From Dysidea avara (lineage: Eukaryota > Porifera > Demospongiae > Dictyoceratida > Dysideidae): 64,000 bases of DNA. Shown in pieces: positions 17,445 through 33,300 of this stretch (position 1 is its first letter; each line of letters opens with the position of its first letter). The stretch spans positions 24,907,059 to 24,971,058 of the forward strand of contig NC_089276.1 in assembly GCF_963678975.1 (NCBI RefSeq), in the 5' to 3' direction. A program made the translations under genes and the position numbers. Under the pieces are notes generated by a model. That model ran no database searches. It worked only from the letters and a program-made list of their open reading frames with translations, and was not told the DNA's origin.

Positions 17445-18841
17445 TCGCATGCATACCTTGTACATAGCAGAAAAGCAGTGATGGAGCGTCAAGTTGAAGG
17501 TACAAGTACCAAAGGATGCATCACTAAAATGTATGGACTTAAAGCTTATTCATATATTGCATATACTAGCAAACTAACCGAAAGGGAAGGAAAGGAGGGT
17601 GATGTGATGCTGCAAGTGGTCGATATGCTTCATCCGGTAGCTTGTTGTGGTAAATGATGACATAACATCCAATCAGATATGCAGCATTGGCTCTCTTGCG
17701 ACTGTCAAATGAAGTATAGTGCACAATCTTCTTCTTAGCCAAAGATGAACTCTACAGTAGATTAGAACACTACAATTTCCATTGTCTTCATATTTAGTTA
17801 CAACAACATCCCTCTCAGTACATATATGACAGCAAGTACATGGGTACACACACACACACATTAAGTCGCCTACAAATACACCCACAGTTGAACTAAATAC
17901 ACTGAATAGAGGATAAATAAACCAAACCATAGAAGTTAACAAATTTCTGACATCACAGAGTCTTTACCTTTAATTTCTTGTTGAGTTTCAGACAATATCT
18001 GTACAGCATTGACAGATTGAGAGGTCCAAAGTCACCATAAAAACTAAATAGTTAAACACAATTGTCACGTAACTTGCAAAATGTACACTGTAATAACAAA
18101 CAAGTAAGGACATTGACACAATAGTTGGCAATCTAACCACATCTGACACTACCTAAATCATACATTATTACCCAGGATTGTGATTTCACACTACACAACT
18201 AACTTAATAATGTACACAAACAGTGACAAGTGCCATATATCAACTGTACATGACCCAGAGCACCACACCAATGTCTGGAATTTAGCTTAACCAGATTCAT
18301 TTGTATGGACAGATCATTTCAAACTAACAACTACATAGCATATGCAAGGAGGAATTAATTGTGTCTACACACTCCAAACCTTTGTGAGAAAGTTGTCAGC
18401 AATTAGCAACTGTAGGGCTTTGCCAACCGTCCAGATGGAAACAATCCTTTCATGTCATCTCAATTATTGTCACAACACCACAGCAAGCAACACACCACCA
18501 TAAATTATAAGCAACAACCAACGCCTTACAGCACGATCGATCGTCCTGAGATAGTGAGCGATTGTGTTACGTTAACATATTAGGACCACCCAACTTCCCA
18601 GCATATTCACACAACACATACATCTACTCGAGTACGTACAGTACGTAGTCCCCACTTACTTTTCATATTGAAACTCGTCGTCGACATTAAAGTAGTGAAC
18701 GGTAGAAGTGTTCCTCGGTTTTGATCTTAAAGTAGCGAAGTACAGTCGACCTTCGGGTACATTTCAAATCAAGACAACTTACTACTAACTGATTATACCT
18801 TCAAGAAATTCGCACAACGCCACTTCTCTGTCAGTGGCCAT
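14756..18841 (-). CDS. CDC14: CDC14 dual-specificity protein phosphatase
   Basis: Mitotic/cytokinesis phosphatase that removes phosphate from CDK sites (Ser-Pro); acts at centrosomes, nucleolus and cilia depending on species (family knowledge). Fifteen exons splice in perfect phase: 18841-18799, 18750-18660, 18043-17968, 17751-17579, 17523-17457, 17358-17296, 17073-16986, 16729-16499, 16320-16233, 16145-16095, 16035-15983, 15516-15314, 15221-15115, 15029-14970, 14912-14756; 516 residues. The N-terminal CDC14 domain shows [39 protein letters not shown] and NVDEYEHFE. The catalytic domain has [20 protein letters not shown] and the HCKAGLGRTG loop split over an intron (Cys about 276, Arg about 282), then [14 protein letters not shown]. 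The tail is Lys/Glu-rich (possible coiled coil, about 345-390) then Pro-rich, shorter than human CDC14A. All catalytic residues are present. One acceptor (15029 or 15032) is ambiguous by one codon. Confidence 0.95.
17403..17441. repeat. (AC)n microsatellite in a CDC14 intron
   Basis: About 39 bases of uninterrupted alternating A and C between the exons ending at 17457 and starting at 17358. A shorter AC run lies near 15656-15670. No function inferred. Confidence 0.95.
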
Positions 18842-19130
18842 TTCGATTGTCGGAATTAGTTTAATAACCTAGCGAACGTGATTCAACACGTCTCTGACCT
18901 TGTCACAAACCGTAACGAGTTGGGCCAATGGCCCTTCAACAAATTAAACAACACCAGATACGAACGCGCTCCTTCCTACAAGCACGCCTTACGCTCAGAA
19001 GTACTTCCGTTTTGACCAATTATAAATTTCCGGAACTCTGGATACTTTAATAATTAAAATTAATATTGCATATCAAATCACACAATTGCAACTTGACGTC
19101 ACACACGTACAATATTATGTATTCAGTAAT
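18842..19130. promoter_or_regulatory. Short spacer upstream of CDC14 and downstream of the SDR gene
   Basis: Only 289 bases separate the CDC14 start codon from the stop codon of the dehydrogenase gene; both are on the minus strand. It must hold the CDC14 promoter and the dehydrogenase 3' UTR. No specific site is recognised. Confidence 0.35.
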
Positions 19131-22094
<2,964 letters not shown>

Positions 22095-22339
22095 CTACTA
22101 GCTATTATACAAATTACATCATTACTCAGAAAAGCACCCATTAACAAATTAATATAGCAGCTATGTAGCTACCCCCTATACAAACTGCATCATTGCATGG
22201 CCACCACCAATAACTAACAACATAGTATGATCAAGAGTTCATGAACTCTTATATCATTGCAAAGTTAAACCAAGTTGCTCTCATATCATATGCCAAACTG
22301 AGCGAGCCACTTTCCAAACAATCAACAACACATCTTTGA

Positions 22340-23060
22340 TATTGACAATGCTGTGGAAATTTATGTTAGAGTTAAAGCACCGCCGTACCTGTGTACGGAA
22401 AATACAGTACGAGGGGGTGTGTCGAGAGGCTAATACTTCGCCGAGTGCTGTATTTGCCTCGAGACACCCCCCCGAGTACTGTATTTTTCGTACACACAAG
22501 CAAGGCGGTGCTTTAAGTGGTATATTGTACTTCCTGGTCACGTCTGGCTCGGAGTGATTTTCTCTAGTACTCAAACCGCTGCGATTTTCTCTAGTACTCA
22601 GATTTTCGGTGATAAGGATATCAGTAAGTGTTCATATAGTCATAGAACAAACTAATAGGATTAGTTTGGCTGTTTTAGCGATTTACAATGTCACACATGT
22701 GATCAATCATGTTGTCTTAGTGGAGTCGTGTTTAAAAGCTTCGCGATCAGACGATCAGTAAGTGTTTATACAATCTATTCCTAGCCGTAGAATGAACTCG
22801 TAGGATTAGTTTGGCTGGTTTTAGCAATTTACAGTGTGTTGTTTACGTAACATTCCTAAAATAAATTCTCCGCATAACTGTACTGTATTTGCCTAAGTGT
22901 GCTGTATTTGCCCAATCAAGCGCATAACTGTACTGTATTTGCCCAATTAGCTGCATAACTGTACTGTATGACTCATACAGTACAGTTATGCAGTTGATTA
23001 GTACAGAATGGAGAATATGATACGTGGCATCGCTTTGATCCTCCCACGCAAAGTACAATA
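22340..23060 (-). repeat. Composite interspersed repeat family A, copy 2 (empty-site copy)
   Basis: Inverse of 2296-3560 without the 603-bp piggyBac-like insert. The left part 22375-22515 is itself a palindrome-like block (ACCGCC...ACGGAAAATACAGTAC inverted as GTACTGTATTTTTCGT...GGCGGT). Related fragments are near 29225-29300 and 63265-63440. It lies upstream of the SDR gene. Confidence 0.75.
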
Positions 23061-24219
23061 TGCGCATATAAATACCAGTAGAAAGTATAGGGCATAGTAA
23101 ACACCCTGGTTATGTGGAATTACACAAGCATTGTGTCAGGTTTAAAAGCTGGGAAAGCAATGTGTTGTATTTATAAGGGCCTAGAGATGCATTTGGCATA
23201 GACATAAAATCTGTCCTTTAGAATATTTAAGTCACCATTATTTTATTCTTTGTTTCCCATCACTGCCTGCATCTACTGCATCAATTGTTTTAAATTATTT
23301 AATTACAGATCACGTGAATGCACTATTTCATGATAGAGGATCACCTAGTGTGAGGTAAATGTATTAGCTGTGCATATATACATAGAAGAAGGGTAAATAA
23401 AAGGTTGGAGTCCTTCCATTCTTGTTCAACAGGGTGCATGGGCACACAGTTTTTGCATCTTTCAAGATTGAAATACTCTAATAGAGCAGTCTCACATATA
23501 TGCATACTAGAGTCAACTCTATAACAACTAACACTCAATGATCACTTCCCACCTTCATTAGTTTTTGTCCTTCTAGAAGCAATATAATAATGATGGCCTT
23601 AGCATTGATCTGAGGTATCAATATTGAATATTGTTTGAGATCGTGAGATTGATGACCAACCTCCTCCGAATCACTATTGAATGTCAATGATGGTCTATAA
23701 CTAGTAAGGTGTGTCCATCCCTTCCTGAGGAACGAGTAGACAGCTAACACTGCATGTTCACTTTTAAAATTTTAATATGTAACCGTCAATATGTATGTAA
23801 CTTTTGAACTCTCCTCCATCCTGCCACTCCTCATCCCACCTTGTGCACCCATGATAGTGTAAAACTCACGAAAACATTTTAGTGTACTTATCCGGATAAA
23901 ATGGCAGGAGATTGTAGAGCTATGACTCCATCTTGAGTAAAAATTTCAGCTGCCAACGTTGGTGAATTATTATCATACAAATTGTTTATCTGATCTACAA
24001 GTGTACATCGTATCCAAAAGGGAGGTTTTCCAAATCAACAGACATGCATATATGAGAACCAAGCTAAACTAAACTATTATGCTATATGGGACATTACCAC
24101 TTCAGTTCTGGACATAGTTAAAATAACTGAACTACATGCAATGTCAGCCGGACTTTCCAGAAGTCAGCTCTGCTACCTATATTTTAATCTAAACCGTACT
24201 CGTTTCTATGTTTTCAGTG

Positions 24220-25100
24220 CTATGTTTCCAGTATTATTATTATTGGGGGTACAGGTAAGAAGACAATGCCTGTAAAACATAATCAAACTACTACAAAAAT
24301 AATTAAAATCTATCAAGGTGTACATGTGTCTTAAACAAATTTTCTTTTACATTGAAGTCGATCACTCCGGGGTCAAAACTACTCGCCCGCCCCATTCGTA
24401 TTGTACCAGTCCCGTTATAGATACGTCTCACCGTCTTGATCAACAGCTGCAGCACGCAATATAGCACCTCTATTTTGCACTGCAGGCGTAAAACAAAAAT
24501 TATTATCACAAGTGATTATCACCATAAGTGCAAACAAAGTCGAGCAGCAAAGCCAAGTAGTACTATAAAGTCTAGATACTTACACACGTATACATGTACA
24601 AGTAATACCTAGTTTCTCAACTTATCAGACTTCTAGTCAGGCTGTGTGTATCGGGTAAGATAATAGGCGCCTAATTATCACGTGATCATGATACAGTGCA
24701 GTCTGTGGTGCAGTGGTGAGGCTTTTTTTCGCAGTTTCACTGCATGGTAGTGCAAGGAGGTCTCTCTCTCTCTCTCTATCCCTGACAAAACGTGTAACTT
24801 AGCTCTGTACTATGCAGACTGAGTTACTAAGTAGTAATGTAAAAACATGTCAAGTTCAGTTCAACCATCCATGCATGGTGAGCTATCAGGTAGCTATGAA
24901 GTAATAGGGCCACATGTTAACGACCAGTAGCTAGGTACAATAGCAAGTGAAAAGTGTAAACCAAATAGGATACAAACTGATTCGAAGTCCGGCACTACTG
25001 GCCCCGTACTGGGCTCAACTTGATTGGGTGCCATTTCACCTGCTGGCAAGTCAGTTTGAAGATAACTTGACATAATGCAATCCTCAGTGTCATTGTACAT
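24220..25100 (-). CDS. Doubtful small spliced ORF, about 52 residues
   Basis: Three segments on the minus strand (25100-25040, 24479-24432, 24269-24220) carry plausible GT-AG sites and agree in phase. They give a 52-residue product that begins MYNDTEDCIMSSYLQTDLPA, has QNRGAILRAAAVDQDG in the middle, and ends in a hydrophobic PVPPIIIIL stretch before TAG. I recognise no family. Phase agreement of three short segments can arise by chance in 900 bases, so this is only a candidate. Confidence 0.18.
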
Positions 25101-25689
25101 TGACTTGTTTATATTAACATATGGGCTTCAATAATGAGTATAATTGTAGTAAAAATATTCAAGTAAAAACAATATCTTAGTTTAATACTGAGACGACTAG
25201 TGGTGTACATGGCAGCCGGCTTGGCATGGTCAGAAGTGACTTGACTGGTTAACAGAATGGCATGCTCGGAAATCTAGTTGTCTCTAGAACCACATGGTTA
25301 AGTAATAGTTCCCAATTTCCCATTAAGTCTCCTCAGGACCTCAGCCACTCTGCCTTGTCAGGAACAGTTGCTTGCAGTAGCTGTCCACGTAACATTTCTC
25401 CTTCCAAGCTCTAAACAATTAACATACAGTGTAAATACTGTAACTTAGTTGATGATATATCACTACATGATACAGTCAGTACAGTATACCCTTATAGATA
25501 TAGGGTACACCCAGAGAAAAATAACTGCTAGCACAAATTGTGTACTCTGGCAAATACTAGGACATAGTGGTCTGCCAGTCATTTAGATTATTTAAATTCT
25601 TCACTTTTTAACAGTAAATTTTAGCCAATTCTATATTAAGGCCATTTCCAGCCCTTTATGATGATCGGGTGCAACAACCCCTCCATAAA

Positions 25690-25995
25690 TGATACGTGGC
25701 TGAATTTTGGAAAATCACCCATACGGGTGCATTTATTATTATTATTAAAGCTTTACAGTGGCCTGCACTGAAGGTCTGACAGCAACATTTGACACCTATA
25801 ATGATCAAACAACAAATTTTATAGTGCAAATCTACTTGTTAATGGTTGTAAACCATTCTCAATACCTTAAATTACAAGACAATTATTGAAATATTTTTAA
25901 AACTGTGTCCTGCTCTTATTAGCAACCCACTAAACTTGAAAATTCTATTTATTTCATGTGCACCCATATGGGTGATTCTCCAAAATTCAGTCACA
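25690..25995. repeat. Foldback repeat, about 300 bp
   Basis: The left arm contains TGGCTGAATTTTGGAAAATC and ACCCATACGGGTGCA; the right arm 25957-25993 contains the inverse TGCACCCATATGGGT and TCTCCAAAATTCAG. Arms of about 36 bases with a few mismatches enclose about 220 bases. No coding content. Confidence 0.6.
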
Positions 25996-27226
25996 TTATA
26001 CTTCATTGATATTTTAGGCTTAATAATGAAAAATAATTGTAAACCTACATGAAATTGTATAGAGAAGAGATTGCTCATTTAGAAAACAAAAGGTTTCTGG
26101 TGTATATCTGTTAGCTAACAATGCTTTTATCAATAAGAGACAAGGCTTAAGTTTGCATAAGTTGGAATGAAACAAAAGTTCCAAATGCTATCTCCTGTTT
26201 CAGGCAGTGTGAGTATCTCTGTGGTGTATGGCAAACTTATTTGCTGTTTATACAGAATGTGCAGTTTATTGAAAATGATAATTATTAGCTGCCATAATTA
26301 TAAAGTACATTATATTATGCACTTTTAAAACCAAATCTATATGTTTAGTTGTCAACACCTTACTAGGAGACATGCAATATCCAAGTTGGTTCTTTGAGTA
26401 AAACTGAATAAAAAAATATTGTATGTACTATTGGAGTATTTTCATGCACACTGAACTACTGTGAAATGTTCTGTGATGCATTTTAAAAATTGCAGTAACT
26501 TGCTAGGAGAGATAATCTATAATTTGACTCATTCATAAAACTAGATAAGCTAGACCATGACAAAATGTAACCTAAACAGCCTGCAAAAACAGTGGGTTGC
26601 AATCGGCTATTCTAATAAAACAACGTGTATATAATGGGGAAAGGTAAAAAGGGAGGAGACTCATGCAAGGGAGAATTTTTAAGTATTGAAACTACCAATC
26701 CAAATATATTTCTGACATAGCTATACATATAGCAATATAGGTCAGTGGAAGTGGAATCTGTAAAGATACATTGTCTCAAGCTCATCTTCCAATTTTTTTG
26801 TCATCACAACCATCTCCTCACTACTTTCTAATTACACACATTTTGTGTGGCTTTGTAAGCATGTTTGGTCTTAGAGTAGTGTTTTGTAATACTTACGTGC
26901 TTTTGTTTTGCTTTGTAACTTAACTTATGGAAGAACAGCTTTTGCTAAGTAGCTTGGGGATCAATCAAATATACACGCATGGTAGCAGGTAAGTTATCCC
27001 AACACACAGATGTACTATGGCAAAAGAATATCCGAGTGGAGGTAAGCATACATCTTTGAAGGTTGATAAAGCTTTTAAAAAGTAAGCACTTAAAAGGGTT
27101 CAATCTCAGCTGACATGGTATTAATAGATTCTCTACATTTTTATCTTAAAGCTGATACCATAATTATTTTTCCCTCTTCTTTATGAATGCTCATCACATT
27201 GTAAAATTATGTACACCACATATACG

Positions 27227-27290
27227 TATGTTAAACTCAGTCCATAGCCATATAGTATTTTAGCTATGAACATCAAAAATACATAACATA
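27227..27290 (-). promoter_or_regulatory. Candidate SECIS element in the PRXL2C 3' UTR (non-canonical core)
   Basis: Read on the minus strand, about 50 bases after the PRXL2C stop. Basal stem UAUGUUA/UAACAUA (7 bp). Internal loop, 8 nt on the 5' side and 3 nt on the 3' side. Core UGA (27275-27273) opposite UGA (27239-27237), giving the tandem G-A/A-G pairs. Helix GUUCAUAGC/GCUAUGGAC (9 bp with one G-U). A 14-nt apical loop starts UAAAAU, placing AA 11 nt after the first UGA. These spacings match eukaryotic SECIS elements. The deviation is U instead of A before the first UGA (canonical AUGA), and the helix is short. Its position downstream of a gene with an in-frame TGA raises its weight. Confidence 0.5.
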
Positions 27291-27338
27291 TATTGATACA
27301 TAATCATTATACAATTAAGTCGTCAAGTCTGCTGTTAG

Positions 27339-30300
27339 CTACTTGAAATCTACAGTTTTAACTCCAGCAGCACCCAGCACAGTATTAATAGGGGAATGGT
27401 TTAAAGATCCATCATCCAAGTGAGCAAAATGTATCACATCACCTGTCAATAAACATGTTTAACTTACATGTAAATCTTAGCTTTCGGTTTTTAAATTTTG
27501 ATAAATATATCACTTAGTGTATAATTGCAAAGGATGGCTATAAGCTGGCTCTCAGCTTGCTGTAACCATTCTTTATCTTTTACAGGCATAACAGGCCTTT
27601 GACATTACAATATTTTCTACACTTTTATAGACCGTATTCCAAACGACATCACACGAATTTTCTATTTGGGGGATTCTTATATTTTCGAGTATTATCACCA
27701 ATGGCGGTTGAGAATTTGAAGATTGATATAGAGGCTATCGAGGCGAAATTACCAAGTTTGGTAAATACAGCAAAGAAAAAATAGTTTTTCTTCTAAACTT
27801 TGAAAACCAGCTGAAAATTTCTAAATTAGTTTTAGGCCAATATCTTCTTCCAGGATTGAATAGCAATTTGAATCAATCTCACTCGAAAATGTTAGAATAT
27901 CCCAAATAGCCACAGCCATTTCATTTCGTGACGTCATTTGGAATACGGTCTATTCAATAATACCATGCTGTAAATCGTCAAAATTTCGACACAGAAAATT
28001 TTCGTGTATTAAAATTTTTATGCAACATTTGTCACTATCACAATCGTCAAAATTTTTTTGAGAATTTTGAGGAATAATATTTGTATGCACAAATTATCAT
28101 CCTTTAATTTTCGTTGATACAGCCAGCAACAAAAAAATTTGACGACAATTTTTTTTCTAAGTATTCATGTAAGCTTCTTACACATCTTTAGCCTTTATGG
28201 CATAATTAGCCTTTACAACTGCCATCTACGGACCAATTTTCAATCTAGTGGCACACAAGTTGATCTCTTTTGTAGTACCTGAATTTGCATTGTTAAGCAT
28301 GCTACTTTATGAGCAATTATCAGATAAGGCATTCACACAACTTTGAACCCTTAGTTATCTGAACCCCAATATGTCTCAGGAAATGGTAAAAGTGTTCAAA
28401 TAAGTGAACTGTTTGGATAACTAATGCCCATACAGTTACAGTATATACAGAGCTCTTTGAAATACTCTAATAGACATACACATGTGTTTAAAATACTCTA
28501 ATAGAACCGAGTTCAAATAAATGAGGGTGTGGATAAGTGAGGGTTGGATAACCGATAGTATACTACTATTTAATTTAAGGTTTATCCTCTGCTTGTATGC
28601 AATGCATCTAGAATCATTCCTGCCATAAAAACACCACATATGCTAATTTGTACACAATTACTGGACTAAATCTTATACTACAGAGAGATGCTTGTCTCTT
28701 ATACTGTAAATAGTGCCAAATACACATCATACAGTTGTTATACCTGGGCCAAGTACAAACTGCCCTCCCTGTTGCTTTATGTCACCCTGTAGCTGCATAC
28801 TCTTCAAAGTTTGAAACGTTGACTTTAATGTGCCTCCAATCATGGAAGATTTTACATGTTCACTTGAATTACCTGTAACATATATGAAAAGAAATAGTAC
28901 CCTTGTACTCTTTAACTAATTAGATGAACACGCTGACTACATACACATATTGTTATTGTACACTGTAATACACTGTAGGCCATTTTGCATGGTGTTGAAT
29001 TGCTTTACCTTCACACATGTACATACAGTAACAGGGGAAAATTGAGTACAGACATATGTGGATATCTAGCACAGTTATAAAAGGCATATTAGGAAAACAT
29101 TATGTGCATGACATTCTGCTTGTTGTACAAGATTGTATGGACAACGACAATGTGATGCCTGACTATACTTAAGATAAATGCTTCAATGAATGTGATGTAA
29201 AAGTACAATACATTAAATATACTCAATGTTGTATGGCACTCATGGTGATGTCTTGAGACTAATACAGCACTTAGTTTTGCCTTGTGCTGTATTAGTATAT
29301 AATTTTATTTACTAGTAAGGGTTACTAACACTTATAATTTTATACACATATGCAGTGCTTCTATTTGTAACTTACTGCTTCCCTTTGAAAGTGTGCAAAT
29401 CATTCCTAGCGTATTGTAGATGGTACATTCAGGATCACAGAATAGCTCTTGCTGGTATGCTATCACGGATGTAAGAATAATATCAAGTCCATTTATCCAG
29501 ATGAAAGATATACAGTGTACATAGAACATGCACAGGGTAAAGAATGCAAGCTTAACAATAAAAATATCAAGAACATGACAGTGCAAGATCATCACCATAT
29601 GTGCACTATATCTACTACACATGCATGAACACACATACAACTACAGGGACACAATATTATGTCATCATAATTACAAAGTAATCACGACTGTCAGCAATGT
29701 TGGGGACAATGTGGTACCTGAAAAGCATCTTCTTTTTTAATGGCCTATAGTAAAGTGAATGCATATTGCTTTGCTGAAGGACTTATTACAGTAGAAACGA
29801 TGAAGAGGTTAGAATTAGTTAGCAATATATTGGAAATTTATTACACACCAATTTCATGAGGCCAACATTAGTATCACTATACCCAGCCCTCAGTGAATAA
29901 ATGTCATTACCATTGTTCTAGCCCAATGTGTGCTAATGCTGACACAACCATAATAATTTAACTATACAGATATCTTGAAGAAAATCTTAATTATTACCCA
30001 GATGCTAAATTAACATCCAGATATCCTGAAAATACAGATATTTGTTGCAATAGACAGTTATCCCAGAACATGGTTGCATGATAAACATTACTAGTCAGTG
30101 TTGTCACAAGTACAAGTCCTCTATAAATACAAGCTTGATAGACTTACGTACATACCTGTTTTCTGCCTAAACCCCTATTGAAAATAAAATTTGTATAATA
30201 AAATGGTCACACACACATAGACAATAAGACATTCAATGTAGTTATCATGTAGTGTATAATGCACAGTAATTGTATGTTAATGCATTGGGAATTATGCTAA

Positions 30301-33300
30301 TCATAGTGTGCCTGGAAAATTATATTGTATAGCAATCTGTACACTAACATCAGCAAACCAATGTGCTCTTGAAAATGCAACATATAATTGCCCATGGGAA
30401 AAACATGGCCGCTCCATATAAATGCCAACTTTATCGAATGTTTGTCCCTGAGCCTTATTGATTGTCATTGAATATGAAAGGTGCAACGGGAATTGGCATC
30501 ATGAAAGCACAAATGGCATATCACAATCTGATGGTGCTAGTTACAGTCTTGGTGTTAGCACTCTGGTATGCTTTGCTTTGCCAGTTAGAACTTCTGCATC
30601 AATGCAATTATCATGCAAATGGCATATGAACATGCATGTCCCATTGCATAAATCTTCACGCAAGTTCAGGTTTTGCAGTAGCATTACATCAGCACCGACC
30701 TTCAGCCTACATGGTGTAAAACTATTTAGAAATTCATCTGGATATTGAGCTCGTTCATCGGCATGATCACATACAATGTCTATAGCTATGGACAGATCAT
30801 AAGTCAAGCATGATTGAGGATTACGTGTTACATTTAACATATGATGAGTCCATTGAACAATGCCTACGTGAGCTAACTTTACTGCTTGCACATAATGGGA
30901 AATGTTCATTTGATTATAATATTCCAATGCCAAATACAACTATAGGCATTGATAACAGTATGGGTAATGTACACAGACATGAACTTACTGCAGAGTTACG
31001 AAGCATGCTTAATCCACAGCAGAGTGCCATTGTCAAATCTGTGATTGATGTGGTTATGTCACCCATTGACATCTAAGTCCAAAGTCTTTTACTTGGATGG
31101 ACCAGGTGGGAGTGGTAAAACTTTCACATACAACTATTTAGTTGCAGAGCTTAGTGGTTATGGGCACACTGTTGCAACAGCAGCATGGACTGGTATCGCT
31201 GCTACACTATTGAATGGAGGTACTGTGCACAGTATGTTCAGTTCCTTTGCTTGATAATAGTTCTTGCAACATTACTCCCACATCAAATTATGCTGCAATG
31301 CTTCGGAATGTGTCACTTTTCATTGTGGATGAGGCATCCATGGTGCCACTACATGCTTTCAATGCAATTGATAGGCTATTGCGTGACATAACAGGAATCG
31401 ACACTTCATTTGGAGGGAAACCATTTTTATGGGGAGACGATTTCTGACAAGTACTTCCAGTAATACGTCATGGACATCCATCTGTAATCATTGAGAACTG
31501 CATTAAACAATCTGTTGAATGGTCATCTGTGACAAAGTTCCAACTTGCTACAAACATGAGAGTTCATCCTGAGGAAGCTGATTTTTTCCAATGGCTACTT
31601 CAACTTGGTAATAATGATTTACCAATCAAGAGTGACCAACCATTTCAAGGATGCATCAGGATACCAGACCAATGTGTAACTGAGTCAGTTGTTACTTCTG
31701 TATTTGGTGACCAGTTTAGCAAGTACACATTTGCTGACCGTGTGATTTTGAGTCCTACTATTTTGAATCACTGCAATTGAATGAAATAATACTCAATCTC
31801 CTTCCAGGTGAATCTAGAACTTATTTCAGTATGGATGAGGATTATAATGGGTCAAGATTATTACAAACATTCTTCTAAGTTGGTATGGCATTTGAAATGA
31901 TGCAGCTTCAGCCATTGCCTTGTGCCACTGCATGTCATCCTTAAGTAGACCTAACATAACGCATGCCTCCTTGAATGTGTCACACTGTATTCCGTCAACT
32001 ATTTGCAGTTCCTCAAAACTCTTGGTCCCAGGAATATGTAGCAATAGCATACATAAATAATATAATTCCCAATCACTTGGATTAATTGCATATATTCAAC
32101 TAATGACTTTGTTGCCTCCTCTCTTTCGCTTCTGCCATTTACGTGTATTAATGTCAAATATTGGTATTTCAGTGTACAGTAGTCCATTTGCACTTTCATC
32201 AGACTCATTTAATTTAAACCACGCTGTTAAATGCATGTCATGATCACATGCATTATGTAGTGCCTGTACTTCCTGTCCTTCACGGAAGTATATTTTCTGC
32301 TCATTAGGTAAATGAATGGCTAAACGCACAATTGTGTGCGATTGATGGTGCATAGGAAACTCAAATAGTCTCCAAGCAGCTTCTGGTGCACTGACATATC
32401 TAGCATCCATGTATCTCATCATGTTCCAGATGTTCACTAAATTCCAACTGGGCACAGTCATGTCCCTTGTAGGTGTACAGGTATTTCACTGATTTTATTG
32501 ACATACACGCCTCCACATTAATGTGTGCAGCATATTTCAGTAGCAGCCAGGGATTGTATGGTACGACCCATCGATTGTCCAACTCAACATCCCTTACCTT
32601 GATGGTTCTACCATTATCTGTGCCGATATCGTGGGTACCCATCCACAGATTCCAATGTCTGTTCACTGTATTCCTTTGGGTAACCCTTAGTACACACTCC
32701 TTCATCCATGCAAATTGAATTAGGTTGCACATGTCCACATGGCCGATGTAACATGCAGGATTTGATGATTGCATGTAACCTTGGGTTGTCATTTACATCA
32801 GGTAATTCTGCTGATATTATTCTATCAATATCATCCCTATTCCATAATTTATTGTCAGGATGAAAGTGTATTAGTAAATGGCAATGTGGCAATCCCCACT
32901 TTTGAAATTTGATTACATGAACTTTAGCAACTACTTTACCCAGGACATGATGCACTGTGATGTCATCAAGTGTAATTCTTTCAATTTCAATTTAAACACC
33001 CTGGCTAACAAATCTGGTCTGTTAAATGGCTGTTCACCATTTGAAAGGTTATCAGTGATTTCGCGCCACTTGGGAATGCATGTGAAAGTCAGAAATAATC
33101 AGGTTTGCCAAACTTCACAATTATAGCCATTGCATCCTAGTAATTCTGTTGAAGTGATCTTGGGCTGCCCTGAAAGGTAGATGGTAGAATCACTATTTTA
33201 CCAGGATGCAAGTTTGACCTACTGTATTGCTTAGTTCATCCATCAGACCTTGATAACGTTCATTTGTTGCTGATTTCTTTGTATGTAATCCAAGCGCTGA

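Larger units (their letters stand above)
23061..27226. other. Gene-poor region between the SDR and PRXL2C genes
   Basis: Over 4 kb without a supported gene apart from one doubtful small spliced ORF (24220-25100) and a foldback repeat (25690-25995). A TC microsatellite lies at about 24761-24778. A minus-strand open stretch near 25405-25335 (LEGEMLRGQLLQATVPDKAEWL then stop) looks coding-like but has a poor context and no partner exons. The PRXL2C 3' UTR must extend into the right part. Confidence 0.4.

Noticed and set aside
25330-25410. Minus-strand stretch LEGEMLRGQLLQATVPDKAEWL
   Set aside because: Looks coding, but the stop follows at once and no upstream exon joins it.
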